DNA from: Oxyruncus cristatus
Taxonomy: Eukaryota > Chordata > Aves > Passeriformes > Cotingidae
DNA length: 64,000 bases
Direction of reading: 5' to 3'
Assembly (NCBI GenBank): GCA_013399855.1
Contig: VXAY01002371.1
Span: 1,884,931-1,948,930 of the forward strand
A program made the position numbers and the translations under genes. Under the pieces are notes generated by a model that was not told where the DNA came from, made no database searches, and saw only the letters and a program-made list of their open reading frames with translations. The stretch's first letter is position 1; every line of letters starts with the position of its first letter. Shown here piece by piece: positions 13,301 to 26,550 of the stretch.

Positions 13301-16300
13301 CTGCAGGTACAGGGGAGCAGGCAGGACCTTGTGATGAGATTGGACAGGAGGCTGGGTGAGGCGCTTCTGTTGGTGGCAGCACATGGCTGGATTGGTTTGG
13401 CCATCTCCATCTTGTGAGCTCCCTCGCTGACTTACCATTTTGATGCTGAGCATCAGAGAGCTGGAAAAAAGTGCCAGCATGGTGCCCTCCTGTGGGGCAG
13501 GAGGTGACTCTGAGCCATGTGGGTGATGCAAGGAGAGCTGCGTCATCCTACCAACATTGCAGCTAATGCAGTGCTACATGCTGCAGTCACACTCGTGTCA
13601 CTTTTTTTATTTACAAGTTCAAGGTACCAGCTTTAATACAGGTTTCTTTTTGTGGCCCTGATGAGGGAGCCAAGCTGTGATGGAACAGCTACCTGAAACA
13701 ATGTAAGGAAACTTCTAAAGAGAGAATTTGAAGGAACGCTGGCGTGTTAATAAGCTATTCTTGCACCATGATTGAGGTTTGTTAGAGAAAATCTTTTATG
13801 GGGGTTGGTGGCTTTAAAATGTCATGTGGTAGATTCCTGGCTTGCTTGCATGCACAGGCTCCCACTTGAGCAGGGAGCTGTTCAAACTGTTTTCAGGATG
13901 ATTCCCATTTCTGAGTAGTAACTTGATTACGCTACCTGTGTTGTAATGAGAGCAAGTGTGTGCTAGACAGTAAATATTTGGAACTGTCTCTTCTAAAGAG
14001 GTTACCAGCTGAGATGTCAGAGTGTCTTATTGTCCGAGTGCCTGACAAATAACAGCTGGGACAGACTTATATCTGCTGTTTAAACAACTGTGTTCTGGGG
14101 AGGGAACTGAGTCAGCCTGAAAAGACTGCATTAGCAATGGTAAAAGTAAGCTTATTCAAGGAAAGTCCATGGACTATGTCTCTTAAGAGCCCCAGTTTGA
14201 GGCGTTTGGTCTGAGGCGGCAGGGTTACCATTGTTCAACGAGTGTCTGATTCCTTTTAGAAACTTTTGTTCCAACTGGGGAGGAAGAGCCTGGTATATTT
14301 CGGTGGTAAAGTTTGGAGGTCTGACCATGCCTGTGGGGTGGCTGGGGAGAAAGCATAACAATGTGTAGTTGAAAAAGTGCACAAGGGAAATTGGTGTCAT
14401 AGAGGCACCAAAAGTGTGAAATAATCCCCCAATCATATAGGAGATAAGAGGAAGGTGGTAGAGGGAGTGTCCGGGCACTTTGAAAGCCGAGGCAATTAGC
14501 TTGTGTTTGATGTGGTAGAGGCTAAAGAGTTGCAAAGAGGAGCTCGGTCTTTGAAAGTCCTTCAGGTTGGAAATGCAAGCCTGGTAGTTATGGAGAGGAG
14601 AGGAACATGTTTTGTGCTCAGCCCTTGTTCTGGCTGATCCTTAGAGCCTGGGTGAGTTGTACTTGTGTGAATGCAGCAGTGAGGTAGTGTCCAAAAGAGC
14701 TGAAAAGTATGAGACCTGGGAAGGAGCTCAAGTTGGATCAGGCTTCAGGTGGGACTAGAATGACAAACTGGGGGTAGTGCTTCTTTGACGGTTTGCAAAA
14801 GGAGATCACAGAGATGCTCTGGGTGCAGAAACTGTTTTGGTTTTGCCGTGTGAATTTCGAGGGCAGTCATCCATAAGGAGGTGTCACATCGAAGTCAGGC
14901 TGAGAGTCAGGAGAGAAGCAGAGTAGATCCGAGGGGATGGAACATGAGGCGAAGGTTCTTGGCTTTGTCTTCTTGAGCTGTTATCTAGAAATAAGGTACT
15001 AGAATTAAGTGTGTTGTTATGTGCCTTACAGAGTAAGGGCCTTCTGTTTTCTCCACCTGGAGTTTGCAATGTCCCACAAACCTCTAATGTCTTAGCTAAT
15101 GCAAAACAAGACAACCTGCTGTGAACAGAGAGTTGGAATGATTTAAATTCATTTTTTTTTTCCCAAATGCTGGTGTTTGAAGATCTTTTTAATGAAGCAG
15201 CATGTGTTAAGGGCAGACCCCCTGAGCAGGCCAACAATCTTTCCCAGAGTTTCAAAATAAAACTTTGGGAAAAATATTAGAGACCATTATGTTAGTTTGC
15301 TCAGTTGTTCAGACAGCTGGATCTGGCTATTTTAGTAATCTAATGTAGAATCAGTGTAGCAGGATTAACAGAATGAGGCAAAATTAACTCTGATGCAGTT
15401 TGGGTCTGGTGTGAGGAATCCCTGGAATGATTTGGGTCTGGTACAAGGAATGTTGGGAATGGTGGTGATTGCTGGTGGGAGAAGAAGGCTGGGTGCTGTG
15501 AACCCCTCCAGAGCAGTGCCTGAAGGAAGCGTGCACTAATGTACGCCGGGAGATGAGGGACCTGCTGTTCATCCACACCTCGTGTAATTCTTTGTGTTAG
15601 TTTTCTTCATCCGTTTTAAACTCTGTCGGTGTTTAATGTGGTCCAACAGTTGGACATACTGCTGTGTGCAAGATGGAGCAGAAGCTGCTGTTGGTTTGAG
15701 TGACATGGGCATTTTTTTCTCATTAGCTGCGTGTCTGCCCTTTGCTTCCACCTTTGTGGTGGATGTGAGGCAAATATTTAAAAAATACGTACATGATGTA
15801 TAGTAGTAGCATGACAAAAACTGGAGTGTTGCTTTGCTAATGGTCCTTTGTTTTGGGAATGAAGAAGCTGGAGGAGCAGTGAACTGGATAACCGGTTCTC
15901 TTTGGTTTCTCCCGTGTTTATGAGATAACACATTCATAAATTAATAATCAAAGGACTGTGCTGAATGTGTGCCACAAAAAACTGATAAATGTTGATGAAC
16001 CTGCCAACTGTAATGTCTTATTACTTGTAGATAAATACATAGAGATGAGTAACGAGATTCCTAATACTGTTAATTTTGTCTTTCAAGTTTTCACCCATCT
16101 CTAGACTCTGACGTTATATTTGTCTAAGCTTTGCAACTATTCTCAATGGAATTAAGAACACTGCTCACCAAATTAGACATAATTGGACTAAACTGCAGTT
16201 TAGATCCCTTCAGAGAAATGAGGCAGTTAATGTGAATGAAAATTGAAATTAGTTTCTTTTGAGGACTAATGCAGTGGGACAGACTGCAATGACCCTCACA

Positions 16301-19108
16301 AAGAGCCCGAGCAACTTTTTTTAGAACACAAAACTTTTTTTTTTTTTTTTTTTAGACTAATGATGCCTTTGCATCTCCTTTCACATTGCAACCTCCCCAA
16401 AGGTTTCTTCTCCTTTGCATGCATTTTAGTTTGGAAAAATACTCTTGTTTTATTAGGTTTAATTATTCAGTTATTTAAAGCAGAACACTTGATTTGAAAA
16501 TCTAAATTTGGCTTCCTATGGCCAAGAATCACATCAAGCTCTTTCCCAAGAGACTGAGGTAAAAAGGTCATGGCAGAGTGGGGTTATCATGCAGGTCTGG
16601 TCAGATTTGAAAGTAGAAATTTTCCATGTATTTACATTTTTACTCAGTTATGACTGAGGGGTCCTACTTTCAAAATTGAATTTATGTTCAAAGTGAACAG
16701 GAATTATAATTACACTAACTGGTTGTAAAAGCTTTTTACAGTCTTACATTTAATAATGTTTTATATTTAATTCTGTTTCTCGTGCTGGAAGGTATCACAG
16801 AATTTAACAGATCCAAAGGGTTATCTGCTAGGTCCAGTGACTTCTGAATTTTGATCTGAAATCACAGATCTTTGGGATTATATAGAGTCACTATTCTCCT
16901 GCATGCATCATGGCTGTAGAATAAATTCAGAGCTGGGGGAATGTTAAGTGTTACCATAGTTAGTACTTTATCATAGGAGTGTGGCCTCAATTTAAAAAGG
17001 AGCCTAGTTGTACTGCATTGGGGTACCAAATACCTTTGTACACTGGTTCCTTGCAGAGTCCACAGGTGCTTATTAGGCATTTAGGCAAATGGTAGGCTTT
17101 ATGTGTCTGTACATGTATGTCTGTGCATAGGACACTAGCTTTAAAATGGTGTGCTGCCTGGGGGAGGTTTGGAAAGAGAGGCAAAGAAATCTTTGAATAA
17201 CGTGAGGAGTGCTAAGATATTCAATGCTGTTGCCTTTCTTGTGACTTGATGCTAATTCTGAGGGTGTCATCTTCAAATAACCATCCATGGCTTTTCCTTC
17301 AGGTAGCCAAATAAATTTGTGCTGAAGAATCTCAAAGGCCTTTAAGAATTAGGCTGTTATTTTCCGTGCCTGATTTTCTTGCTTCTCTTTAATCAGTTAC
17401 TGCCATTCGGTTAATGCTGTGTGCAACTGCAGAGGAGCTTCGCAGGGTTTACGTGCCTTTGTTCGGTGGTGTGGCGTCTTTATCCCTCCTGAGTTCCTGT
17501 GTTTTAGATTTATGAGAAGGATGATGTGAGAAGCGGGAATGTAATCTGAGTGTTCAGCCATTCCATATTTCTTCTATTTAATATCTGGTCTCAGCATGTG
17601 AAAACTCTGAAGCCAAATTATTCCATCTGTGGTATTGGCAGTGGAGCAGAATGGGATCCTTTTTCGAGAGGTAGATTATGTGGCTGTGAAAGGCAGCTTT
17701 GAGGAGCGCAACAACGCCGGGTGGAAACAATTTGGCTTAATTAAGGGCTTCTGAACTGAAAATCAGTAACCTAAATGCACACACTTCATTGCCTGTGCCT
17801 TGCTTCTTCCCAGATCTCACACAGCATTTGAAACGAGTTGGATGATTAAGAGAAAAGCCCTTTGCCTGGCACTTTGTCTGTTGATTTGGAATTCTGTTGC
17901 AGGAGACTAATTGCTAATAAAAATAAATAAATGGATTTCCTCATTCAGAAGCTCTATTTAGTGGGGTTTGGAAGAGAATCATCAGCAGTATGGCATCTTT
18001 CTGATCCCAGTTTGGTGCTTCAGGCATTTGGATTTTACATTACACTGAAAGATGGGATTTATCTCTGGTACCTTGGTTTGATTAACAGGGCTTCAGTGGC
18101 AGTATTTTGGGAGTACAACCGAGTCATAAGACAATGATATGTAATTAAGGTTTGCTGTTCTACCAGAGGAAGTTTAAACCTTTGCTTCAGGAATAGTGGT
18201 TAATTAGTTAAAATGGTTTCTGTTGGAAGACAATAGAATTGGTTGGAGAGCTAAATAAACAAATAATTGAAGGGTAATTAAATATCTCTTAATGGCCACA
18301 ACATACTTTTAAAATAAAAAACATGCTTCTGAAAGTACATTTCTTGTTATATGGCAAGCCAGTCCAAATTCTGAAAATAATTCAAATGTATCAAATGTGG
18401 AAACTGAAAGATTTTTTTTTGCACATATTAGGAAATCTAGAAAAAAAATATTTGAAATGCTATAGTGCAGAGTCCCAAAGACTTGCAAAGCTCTTTCCTC
18501 CTATAAGAATAACTTCTGCCTGATAACTGAGGTCCAAAAATTCTAGTTTTATTCTCAGTTTCACTGCATTTCCTCATGGAAAATGTAGATGTATTCTGCT
18601 TTCTGTCCTGAATAGTTCAGTTTCTTCGTAGTTGTATTGTTGATGATGATAAGATAAGCACATCAGTAGAGAAGCAATACCAAAGACTGTATTTTAGACA
18701 GGATTCATTCATATATCAGAGCAATTGTGCCAGGCATCTTGAATGAAGAATTTCTTTCCATCAGCTAGATTCACCTTATCCTGGAGTTTTCTTTCATGCA
18801 AACCCCCAGTTTCTACACAAGGTTATAGGCCATTGTCTGTAAGACTTGCTTCTTCCACATATTTCATGTGGGAGAATGGTAAGATAAATAGGCCCAGATT
18901 ATCTTGTGATTTTTTTTTTTTTTTCTCACAGAGTACTTTGATTTAATCAAGTTAAAATGCTTGCATGTATATATTCAAAAAAAGGATGAAAGAACAATAT
19001 TCTGTGGGGTTGGGGGAATGAGCCTAACCTTGATGATTTCTTTTTTTTTTTTTTCCCTTCTTGCTTTCTCCTTCCCTATCATTCTTCAATCAATACTCGA
19101 CCACGCAG
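10353..19108 (+). other. AKAP12: AKAP12 alpha intron 1 (no gene seen)
   Basis: AT-rich intronic sequence between the alpha promoter region and exon 2. I see only low-complexity tracts, for example T-runs near 11580 and 16337-16354, and short open frames on both strands without splice context. The intron start depends on where the alpha exon ends, which the assembly gap conceals. The end is fixed by a long pyrimidine tract and the CAG acceptor at 19106-19108. Confidence 0.6.
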
Positions 19109-19295
19109 GTTTTAAATGCAAGTTTACCAGTACCTGATGTTAGTGAAGACAATTTGAAGCATGATGGCTCACCACAGGAGCCACAGCAGCTAGGAGTTGT
19201 TACAGCACCTAAGGAACTGGATGGGCAGCAGCCAGAGGTGGCTTCACCCCTCCGAGAACCACCCAGAGAGCAAGCAGAGCCCACTGGAACAAATG
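19109..19295 (+). CDS. AKAP12: AKAP12 exon 2 (alpha-form N-terminal region)
   Basis: This 187-bp exon encodes 62 codons plus one base. It is preceded by a strong pyrimidine tract and a CAG acceptor (to 19108) and followed by a consensus donor (aaatg|gtaagt, GT at 19296). It begins on a codon boundary with V-L-N-A-S-L and ends after T-G-T-N plus the first base of a split codon. That base joins the TT opening exon 3 at 31028 to restore the V of VGQ, the same junction residues I know from mammalian AKAP12 (..TEVGQRD..). The product is acidic, rich in Pro, Glu and Gln, and probably disordered; it diverges strongly from mammals. It belongs only to the long alpha form, whose first exon is hidden by the gap near 10 kb. 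Confidence 0.85.
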
Positions 19296-22200
19296 GTAAG
19301 TAAAATCCTGTGTTCAGTGGACAGATCATAGAGGCCTGCATGCTAAATGGATTGAGGTAGAAATGGGGCTCAACTAACCATCTCCTAGTGAACAGGTGAT
19401 GGTGACTCAAGTGATCTGCTGTAACTCAAGTGCTTCTTCTAGGGCATTGTTTCATGGGAGATGTTTTTTCTGTAGGAGGATTCAGACGACAAGTGGCTTG
19501 GGGACTGAAGCTGTCAGTGTCAGTGGTGGGGATGTCCACCTGTTCCCCCCTTAGGGGTGTTTCTTGGCTCTTGGTGCCTTTACTTGCCTGCTTTCCATCT
19601 CAGCCATTCACCTGTAGGAACAGCTCAGTTTCCACTTCCCATATGGGAAGTTCCTGCTGCACAGACCTGTCCTTCATAAGGCAGAAAGCCTTTTATGTTA
19701 ATTCCTTAGTGAGACTAATGATAAGTGATTTTGAAGGCACAGGAAGGGGTAGGCTGCTAATCCGTTGGCTTTGCCTTGATTAAAGTTCCCTCTCCTTATG
19801 CTTTTAATTGGATTTGCATTTTGACCACAAAAATCTTTCTCATCATAGCCATCCCTATCTGTTCTGTCTTCAGAATCTCTCCTTGCCTTGCTGCGCAGTC
19901 AGAAATGTGCTGCTCTTCTCCTGGGTGATCTGGCAGCCCACCTTTCCTGCTCTCATCAGCCTCTTCTTCCTTCCCTCTGTTCCTGTTCACAGGCATGCAG
20001 TGAGATCTGCTTCAGCAATCCTGCTGCTAGCTGACTTTTTGGCAGGATGGCAAGAGGGAGGGATAGTTTTCAGTCAGAGCAGGCAAATAACGCTGGTGTT
20101 GGAGAGCAGGGAAGGGATGGGAACAGGGTAGGATGAGGCAAAATCTTCAGTGTCAGTCTGCAGAGCAGTTTAAGGCATGTGTGTAACCCTTAGTGTACTT
20201 TAGGGTCTGAAACCGAATAAAGGCAATTCTTCGTCATGTCTTCAGATTAACTTCTGTAACACTATTATCTCAACAGAAGATTATTTTCCACCCTTTGCTT
20301 CTGTGAATCACATATTTAGGAAATATCATTACAGTCCACATTCATCATACAACTTCCACTTACATCAACAAAGACAACCAACCAAAACAAAACATAACAA
20401 ATTCCCCCCACAAAAATCAAAATAACATCATCACAACATCAAATGAAAGTGTACACGAAATGTATACGAAATCCACCTCTTGATCCCTCACCACAATTAC
20501 CACAGAAATTTAATTCTCTAACATTGTTCAGTACTTGTTTTGCCTGTTACCTCTCCCGGTTACTATGCTTATCTAAAAATCCTCATGTTCCTGGGTTTTG
20601 GCACCAAAAAGACTGTAGTGGGTTGACCCTGGCTGGACTCTAGGTACCCACTAAGCCACTCTCCCTCCCCTCTGCAACTGGACAGAGGAGAGAAAATGTA
20701 ATGAAGGGTTTGTGAGTTGAGACAAGGTCTGGGAGAGGTCATTTGCTGATGAGTGTCACAGGCAAAACAGACTCGAAATGAGAGTATTAGTTAAATTTAA
20801 TTACCAACAAAATCAGAACAGCAGAATGACTACTAAAACAAATATTAAAAACACCTTCCCCCCACCTCTCCCTCCTTTCCAAGTTCTACCTTCTCCTCCC
20901 CCAGTGGTGAAGGGAGAGTGGAATTCGGGATCACTGTCAGTTCATTTCAGGTTGTTCCTGCCACCTCTCAAAGAGAGGAGTCCTTCCCCTGCTCCAGGGT
21001 TAGGTCCCTCCCATGTGAGACAGTCCTTCACAAACTTCTCCAGTGTGAGTTCATCCCACAGGCAACAGTTCTTCAGAAACTGCTGCAACGTGGGTCACTT
21101 TTCCACGAGGTCAGTCCTTCCTCAACAGCCTGCTCCAGAGTGGGTCCCCCACAAGGCCAGAAGTACTACCAGAAAAACCTACTCCAGTGTGGGCTTCTCT
21201 CTCCATGGGTCAGCAGGTCCCTGCCAGAACCCTGCTCCAGCATGGGCCTCCCATGGAGTCACAGCCTCCCTCATGCATCCACCTGCTCTGGCATGGGCTC
21301 CTCCACTGGCTGCAGGTGGGTCTCTGCACCCCGATGGTCCTCCATGGGCTGGCAGGGGCACAGCTGCCCCACCATGGTCTGCACCACAGGCTGCAGAGGA
21401 ACCTCAGCTCTGGCACCTGGAGCACTCCTCCCCCTCCTTCTGCACTGACCTTGGTGTCAGTGGAGTTGTTCTCATGTTCTCACTCTGCTCTTCTCTGGCT
21501 GCAATTTTCATCTGCCCAGCAACTTTTTTTTCCTTCTTAAAAATGTTACCACAGAGGTATTACTATCATTCCTGATTGGCTCGGCCTTGGCCAGCAGCGG
21601 CTCCATCCTGGAGCTGGCTGGCATTGGCTCTTCTCACAGAAGTCACCCCTGTAGCTGCCCCACTACCAAAACCTGGCTATTGAAACCCAATACAAAATCA
21701 TATTGGTAGGGACTTTTGACACTAAAAATGGGATGTGACATGTTTTACTTTCGTTCATGAAACTTTCCTCTTTAAAATTTTACTGTGTGTTGTTCCTATT
21801 TTTATCGGGCTTTATATCACTCAATGGAACCAAGTCTACATGGTAGCATAATTTATTTGAAAGGGAAAATAGTTCTATGTGTTTGCTCTCAAAGTAAAAA
21901 ATCGCTTTGTTAAGGTGACACAGCATGTATTTCCTGCTAGCAATAGCTGAAAATGGCATCGTCTATAGAGACAAAACCTGCCCAATCAAGCATTGAAAAG
22001 GTAGCTCAAGTAAAGCCTACATTCAGATGTTCATAACTGTTTATATCCTCCCTTCTGGACCTTATGAAGTCTGGTCCACCTGTCTTTAGGCAGAGGAATA
22101 AAGGTGGGGAAGAGGTATCTCTTGGATGTTCCATGCAGAGAAATGTCTCCACATCATGAAATATACCATTTTAGTGCTATACTTCATGTTCTCCACTCAT

Positions 22201-23378
22201 TCTTTATTTCACCCTGATTGCGAAGTCTATAAAATCAGAAGTAAAGCATCATGACATGGAGCACTGAGACAACACTGGTATTTGCCTACAGTAAAGTAGT
22301 GTTTGAAGGCTTTTTGGGTGGGTTGGTCGGTTCTGTTGTTGTCATTTGAATCTCTCATTCAGAAGACCATTTGAGACATGACTCAGACTCATTGAAGTTG
22401 TCACTTTCTGACTAAATTAACCAGGAAGTGTGCTAAATTAACTGGGAAGTTGGTGCTGGCAATCAGAGCCATAGATGAAGGCCCATATATAATCAGAATT
22501 TTGGAGATATTCACCATAATTAATAGTGTTGCTACAATAGTAGGTGACCTATGTTAGGTACTGATCTTTTACATTTTGTTTTATCGTATTGCATCCCTTT
22601 TTACTATCAGTAGGAGCATTACATTACTGTAGTACAAGTGTCCAGAGTAACACATTTCTGAAACTCTTGACAGCAGCCTTTGAGAAATTTGTAAGTAATT
22701 ACGTTGTAGAGAATTCCAATTAAAAAAACCAAGCAAACAAACAAAAAAAAACCCAAACAAAAAAGACCAAACCAGCCCCTAAGTGACAATTAATTGGCAA
22801 AGGAGCAAATGTTTCAATGGGGAGAAACAGAAGTGTTTCATATGGTTTTATTTATGAGGGGTAAAATACTTGCGACTTTTAACCAGCATCTGTTGAGGTT
22901 TGGTGAGGATGCCTTGTGGGAAGCTGCACTGGGAAGGCATTACAGCAGCGGGAACTGAAGCGCGCGGCTGTGTGGAAAGCGGCAGCCGGCGCCTCTTCTC
23001 TTGGGGGCAGAGAAAGATAAAAGCTCGAAGTGGCAGTCCCGAGGCGGACGCTTTGAGGCACCACGACTGTGCGGTCCAGCGGTGGGAGAGCCGAGCCGAG
23101 CCGCGCTCCAGGGCTGGCAGGGCCCGCCCCGGCTGGGCGGGCGGGGGCGGTCCCGGGCAGGGCCCGGGGCTGTCCGGGACGGGGGGAGCGGCCGTGGGGC
23201 GGGGAAGGGAGCCAGGCCTCCAGCAACCAGCCCTCATTCAGCCAGCCAGTTGCCGGGGCGGGGGAAGCGCGGCTGCCGCCTGGGTCCCTCGCCGCCGTCG
23301 GTCGGTGCTGCCCCGCGCCCGTGGGAGGAACCTCGGAGCGGGAGAGGGGCGTTTGCGGTGGCCGGTGTCGCTTCAGCC
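19296..23378 (+). other. AKAP12: AKAP12 intron between exon 2 and the beta start exon
   Basis: Intronic for alpha transcripts. It holds a full-length antisense LTR at 20.6-21.7 kb, an A/C-rich low-complexity tract (about 20340-20430) just before that LTR, and an A/C-rich tract at about 22722-22775. The 3' part merges into the beta-promoter CpG island. Confidence 0.6.
20614..21694 (-). mobile_element. Solo LTR of an avian endogenous retrovirus
   Basis: On the + strand the element begins TGTAGTGGGTTGACCC and ends ACCCAATACA, giving TG..CA termini 1081 bp apart. Its interior has about nine degenerate modules of about 45 bp, each carrying a variant of 'ctgctccagngtggg'. I recognise this as a frequent LTR type in bird genomes. 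The transcriptional sense is the - strand: a polyadenylation-type ATTAAA lies near the distal end in that sense (around 20797-20810). No internal retroviral region flanks it, so it is a solo LTR. The flanking pentamers aagac and aaatc agree at only three of five positions, so a target-site duplication is not demonstrable. It sits antisense in an AKAP12 intron. Confidence 0.85.
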
Positions 23379-23403
23379 ATGCTGGGGGCGGTGACGATGG
23401 CGG
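23379..23403 (+). CDS. AKAP12: AKAP12 beta start exon (8 codons plus one base)
   Basis: The exon reads M-L-G-A-V-T-M-A and then one base (G at 23403) before the donor g|gtaagg. Joined to exon 3 at 31028 (TT..), this restores the codon for V and gives MLGAVTMA-VGQTEHS. The human beta form starts MLGTITIT-VGQ, so length, phase and the MLG start all agree. The ATG context (cagccATGc) is acceptable. Beta lacks the N-myristoylation site of alpha, so its membrane targeting relies on the polybasic segments of exon 3. Summing 25 nt here, 3761 nt of exon 3 and 1896 nt of exon 4 to the stop gives 5682 nt, exactly 1894 codons including the stop. Confidence 0.9.
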
Positions 23404-23491
23404 GTAAGGCGGTGTGGCACTGCCGAGGTGTCGGCACACGCGGTTTTAGCCTCTGGGCTGAGTAGCGCCCGGGCTGTGCGTGTTTGGGGGG

Positions 23492-23523
23492 CGGCAGCGG
23501 CGGCGGCAGCAGCAGCAGCAGCA
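23492..23523. repeat. GGC/AGC trinucleotide repeat
   Basis: A run of GGC units followed by AGC units lies about 90 bp after the beta exon donor, within the CpG island. Its length is likely to be polymorphic. Confidence 0.8.
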
Positions 23524-26429
23524 TCCCCGGAGCTGGCGGTGATTCGCCGGTGTTGGGGCGCCTCCGGGGCCTCGACTCCCCCAGCTTCACTGACTGGGTT
23601 TCTTGGCAGGGCGTTAGGAGGTAAAAGGTCTGGCTTAGGTATTTCTGTCTCAGTGAGAGTGGTTTCCAAGCGAAGTTTCATGTCGCCTCTGTGGGACCTT
23701 CGATGTGGTACCTGCGATGCGAGGCTTTATGAATGTTAAGGCGCTAACAGGACCAGCCTATGATCTGGTATCTGAAAGGGAGGAATAGAAGAAAAAGGTT
23801 GATGATGCTGTTTTACCTTAATCAAGTAATAGAGCAATAAAATACCTTAAGAGCTAAACTGGTTGAAATTGGAGGAGATACAGGAGTTAGCATTGTTTAT
23901 ACGCTGTAAAAGTATTTGCATGAGGGAAATAAAGCTGTTACTGTATAGCTGTTTTACCTTAACAAAGCAAAATTCAGAGATTAGCACCGTGGCAGGGTGT
24001 GTCTGTGTATATGAGGGGCAGCAGTATCCCAGCCTGTGATACTAAAAACTTGGTGCTTGAACCCCACACGTTTTACTTAAGGAAATAGCAAAGTAGCCAC
24101 TAAAGTCTGAGAGCTAATACCATAAGCTAGTTGTGCTTTCTGAAAAGATAATAAGTTTTGGAGGAGCAAGGAATTAAAAGGAAAAAACATTATCATGCTC
24201 TGCTGAGTTTGCACAAACCTGTGCCTTTCTCTGGGAGACAAAGTGGCGTTAGGAAAATTTAAATACACAAACGCCGCTTTTTTTTTTTTGTTAAGATAAC
24301 TACTTTGCATCAGAATTTCTCTCAGATCGATGATGAATGTCTTTAACCATCTAGGAAGTCTTTATTTCGTTGTATTAATTAAATAATTATTTACTCTCTT
24401 GGATTTTGTTTGCTAGAGCCAGTGAATGACCAGTGAATGAATTCAGTGCATAGGGGGAGTTTATGCATGCAAAATACTTTAACTTTTCAATACATATTGC
24501 CAACAAAACCGGTAGAAGTGCGGCTCCATTTGGAGCGGGGCCCTGGGGAGGACTGTACGTGATTTGAATCAGTTAGTAGTGGAGGAGATATCCTACCGCT
24601 GTTTACAATAGGGTTTTCATTAAACTCGATGTTTAATGAGCTTATCACATGCTGAGTCTCTTTCCTCAAGGGTTCTCTATTTTTTTTATTTCCTTTTATT
24701 GTTAGTAATTAAAGGTTAAACTGTTTTTCAAAAGCAATCTCTTTATAGGATTGCACAGTTTGATCATTTTGAGGTTTTCCTTATTTAATAATTCCTGTGG
24801 AAGAAACTTTGGATTTTCACTGCAGCACAGCAGCTGCTTCTATAGTATGTTTTGCAAGAACTGCATCTAGCTCATAATGCAAGCTACCATTTCTTAGAAG
24901 GGAGAGAGTACCTCTGCTTGTTGGTATGCAGGAGTGTCTTAAGCTGTCCTGTGTCTAATGCCTGCAGATGCAGCTTCATCTCCTTTGTGGTGAGTTTGTG
25001 ATGTTTACGTTAGTCTTTATGCGGTTGTTTTGATAAAGGAAAAATTCAATCTGTTTTTCATTGTGCATTTTCATTATTCATTAGGGGTTCTCAAAATGTC
25101 CCAGCATTTACTGACCTGTATTGCTTATTCCATCCCTGTGTTAGCAGAGCAGATATTTGGTTTTTTTCCTCTCAACCCCCCAAGTTGCATCTATCTTATG
25201 CTTAGTGAATACATTTTATTTTAAGAAGCAGAACCAAGCCACCAAATGTGAGATGTGGACAGCGTGTCTAAGCATGAAATTTCATAAATATTTGTAGCTT
25301 GCTGGTTTGGTTCCCAAACAGAACAGCTGGTCTGCTCTGAGAGCAGTTTATTGTTGTGAGTTCATTTAATGAAGAATTTTTAACAACAGTAACTATATAT
25401 CCAAGCCATAGCTAATGACTCTTCTGCTTTAAAAATAAACAAATAGAACAGATTTAGAGGAATGTTGTATTTTCTGATTTTTAATGATGTTTCTTAAAAC
25501 ATTGAAATGAAAAAAGAAATATCTTAAAATCTTGAATAAATGAAATACGTAACTTTTCTTGCCGGAATTTGAGAAGCTGGTCTCAAATTTGGAATTTGAA
25601 GCTCTGAGCTGGAGCAGACAAGTACAGCTAAAGTAAAATTTTCTGAAAGTAAAGGTTTATGAGGAGTGTTAGAACATCACAGCAGAAATGATTGTGCTTT
25701 TTTTTAAGTTACTGTTCTGTGAGTTTTTTTTCTAGGGACATTGCTTTTGCTTTCTAAAGGAGTTCTAAGCCATGAAAAATTATAGCTATTCTGCAACTTA
25801 TTCCTTTTTTTCCCGTTTTTAAAAAATGGGCACAAAAGTATGTGAAATTTTAAAACTTAACTCTTCAGTTGCCACCCACGTACCGGAGACTGAGGACTGA
25901 ACTTAATGGGACTTGTTTCAAAAGCTTTCAAATAGCAACATGTTTGGAAGGCTCATGAATTGCATGTATGCACTGTGAGATTTAGTACAGAAAAATCTAT
26001 GTTAATCCGCCCTCATTATTTAATTATTCTGAAAGAACTCCCTCGCTGCAATTAATGTGGCAAGTCAATCCTTAGAAATAATTGAGTGAATAGAATGGGG
26101 AAGGAAGTGTAGTATGTGCTTTCCATTGAAGGGCTGTTAGTACATTAAAGCAGAACCAAATATGGTGTATAGTAGGGAAAAGGAGGAAGAATTTGTGAAA
26201 TACGTCGTTAAGAAGCAGCAATGTCACAGACCTTAAACCTTGTAGTTAAAAAAAAAAAATTAAAATGGTTAGAAAGGTAACACCTGGGCATATTTCTGTA
26301 TTACTTTGTTACTGCAAAATAAGTAGTGTGTTTGTTTGATATATTAAACCCAACCTTCTTAAACTTGTGGTTAAAAGAATCGGAATTTGTGGTATAATTC
26401 CCAGTTCTTACACTCTGCAATGAAAACCT

Positions 26430-26550
26430 AAAAGCGCAACTTGGTTTTTTTGTTGTTGTTTTGGTTGGGTTTGTTTATTTGTTTTTGTTGGTGTTTTTTT
26501 GTTTGTTGGTTTGGTTTTTTGTTTGTTTTTGTTTTTTTTTTTTTTAATGC
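26430..26550. repeat. T/G-rich low-complexity tract
   Basis: Irregular alternation of T-runs with G or GG (gttttt, gttg, ggtttg units). Similar tracts occur near 30.5 kb, and A/C-rich complements near 22.75 and 50.68 kb. Confidence 0.8.

Larger units (their letters stand above)
22890..23620 (+). promoter_or_regulatory. AKAP12: CpG-island promoter of the AKAP12 beta transcript
   Basis: A sharp CpG-rich island in AT-rich surroundings, centred on the short beta start exon at 23379-23403. It has several GC-box-like runs (for example ggggcgg and gggcgggcggggg around 23135-23215) and no obvious TATA box, as in broad vertebrate promoters. AKAP12 is known to use separate alpha and beta promoters, and the island position fits the beta one. 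A GCN trinucleotide run follows at about 23492-23523 in the first intron. Confidence 0.75.

Noticed and set aside
14152..14535. A 127-codon minus-strand frame.
   Set aside because: No recognisable family, no splice or promoter context, and it lies in the AKAP12 alpha intron.
16787..16860. Possible CR1 terminal repeat near 'tatcacagaatttaacag'.
   Set aside because: Only a few bases agree with the CR1 tail and the conserved neighbouring blocks are absent.
20778..21575. A 265-codon + strand frame with Ser/Pro/His-rich repeats.
   Set aside because: It lies wholly inside the solo LTR and follows its 45-bp modules; it has no gene context.
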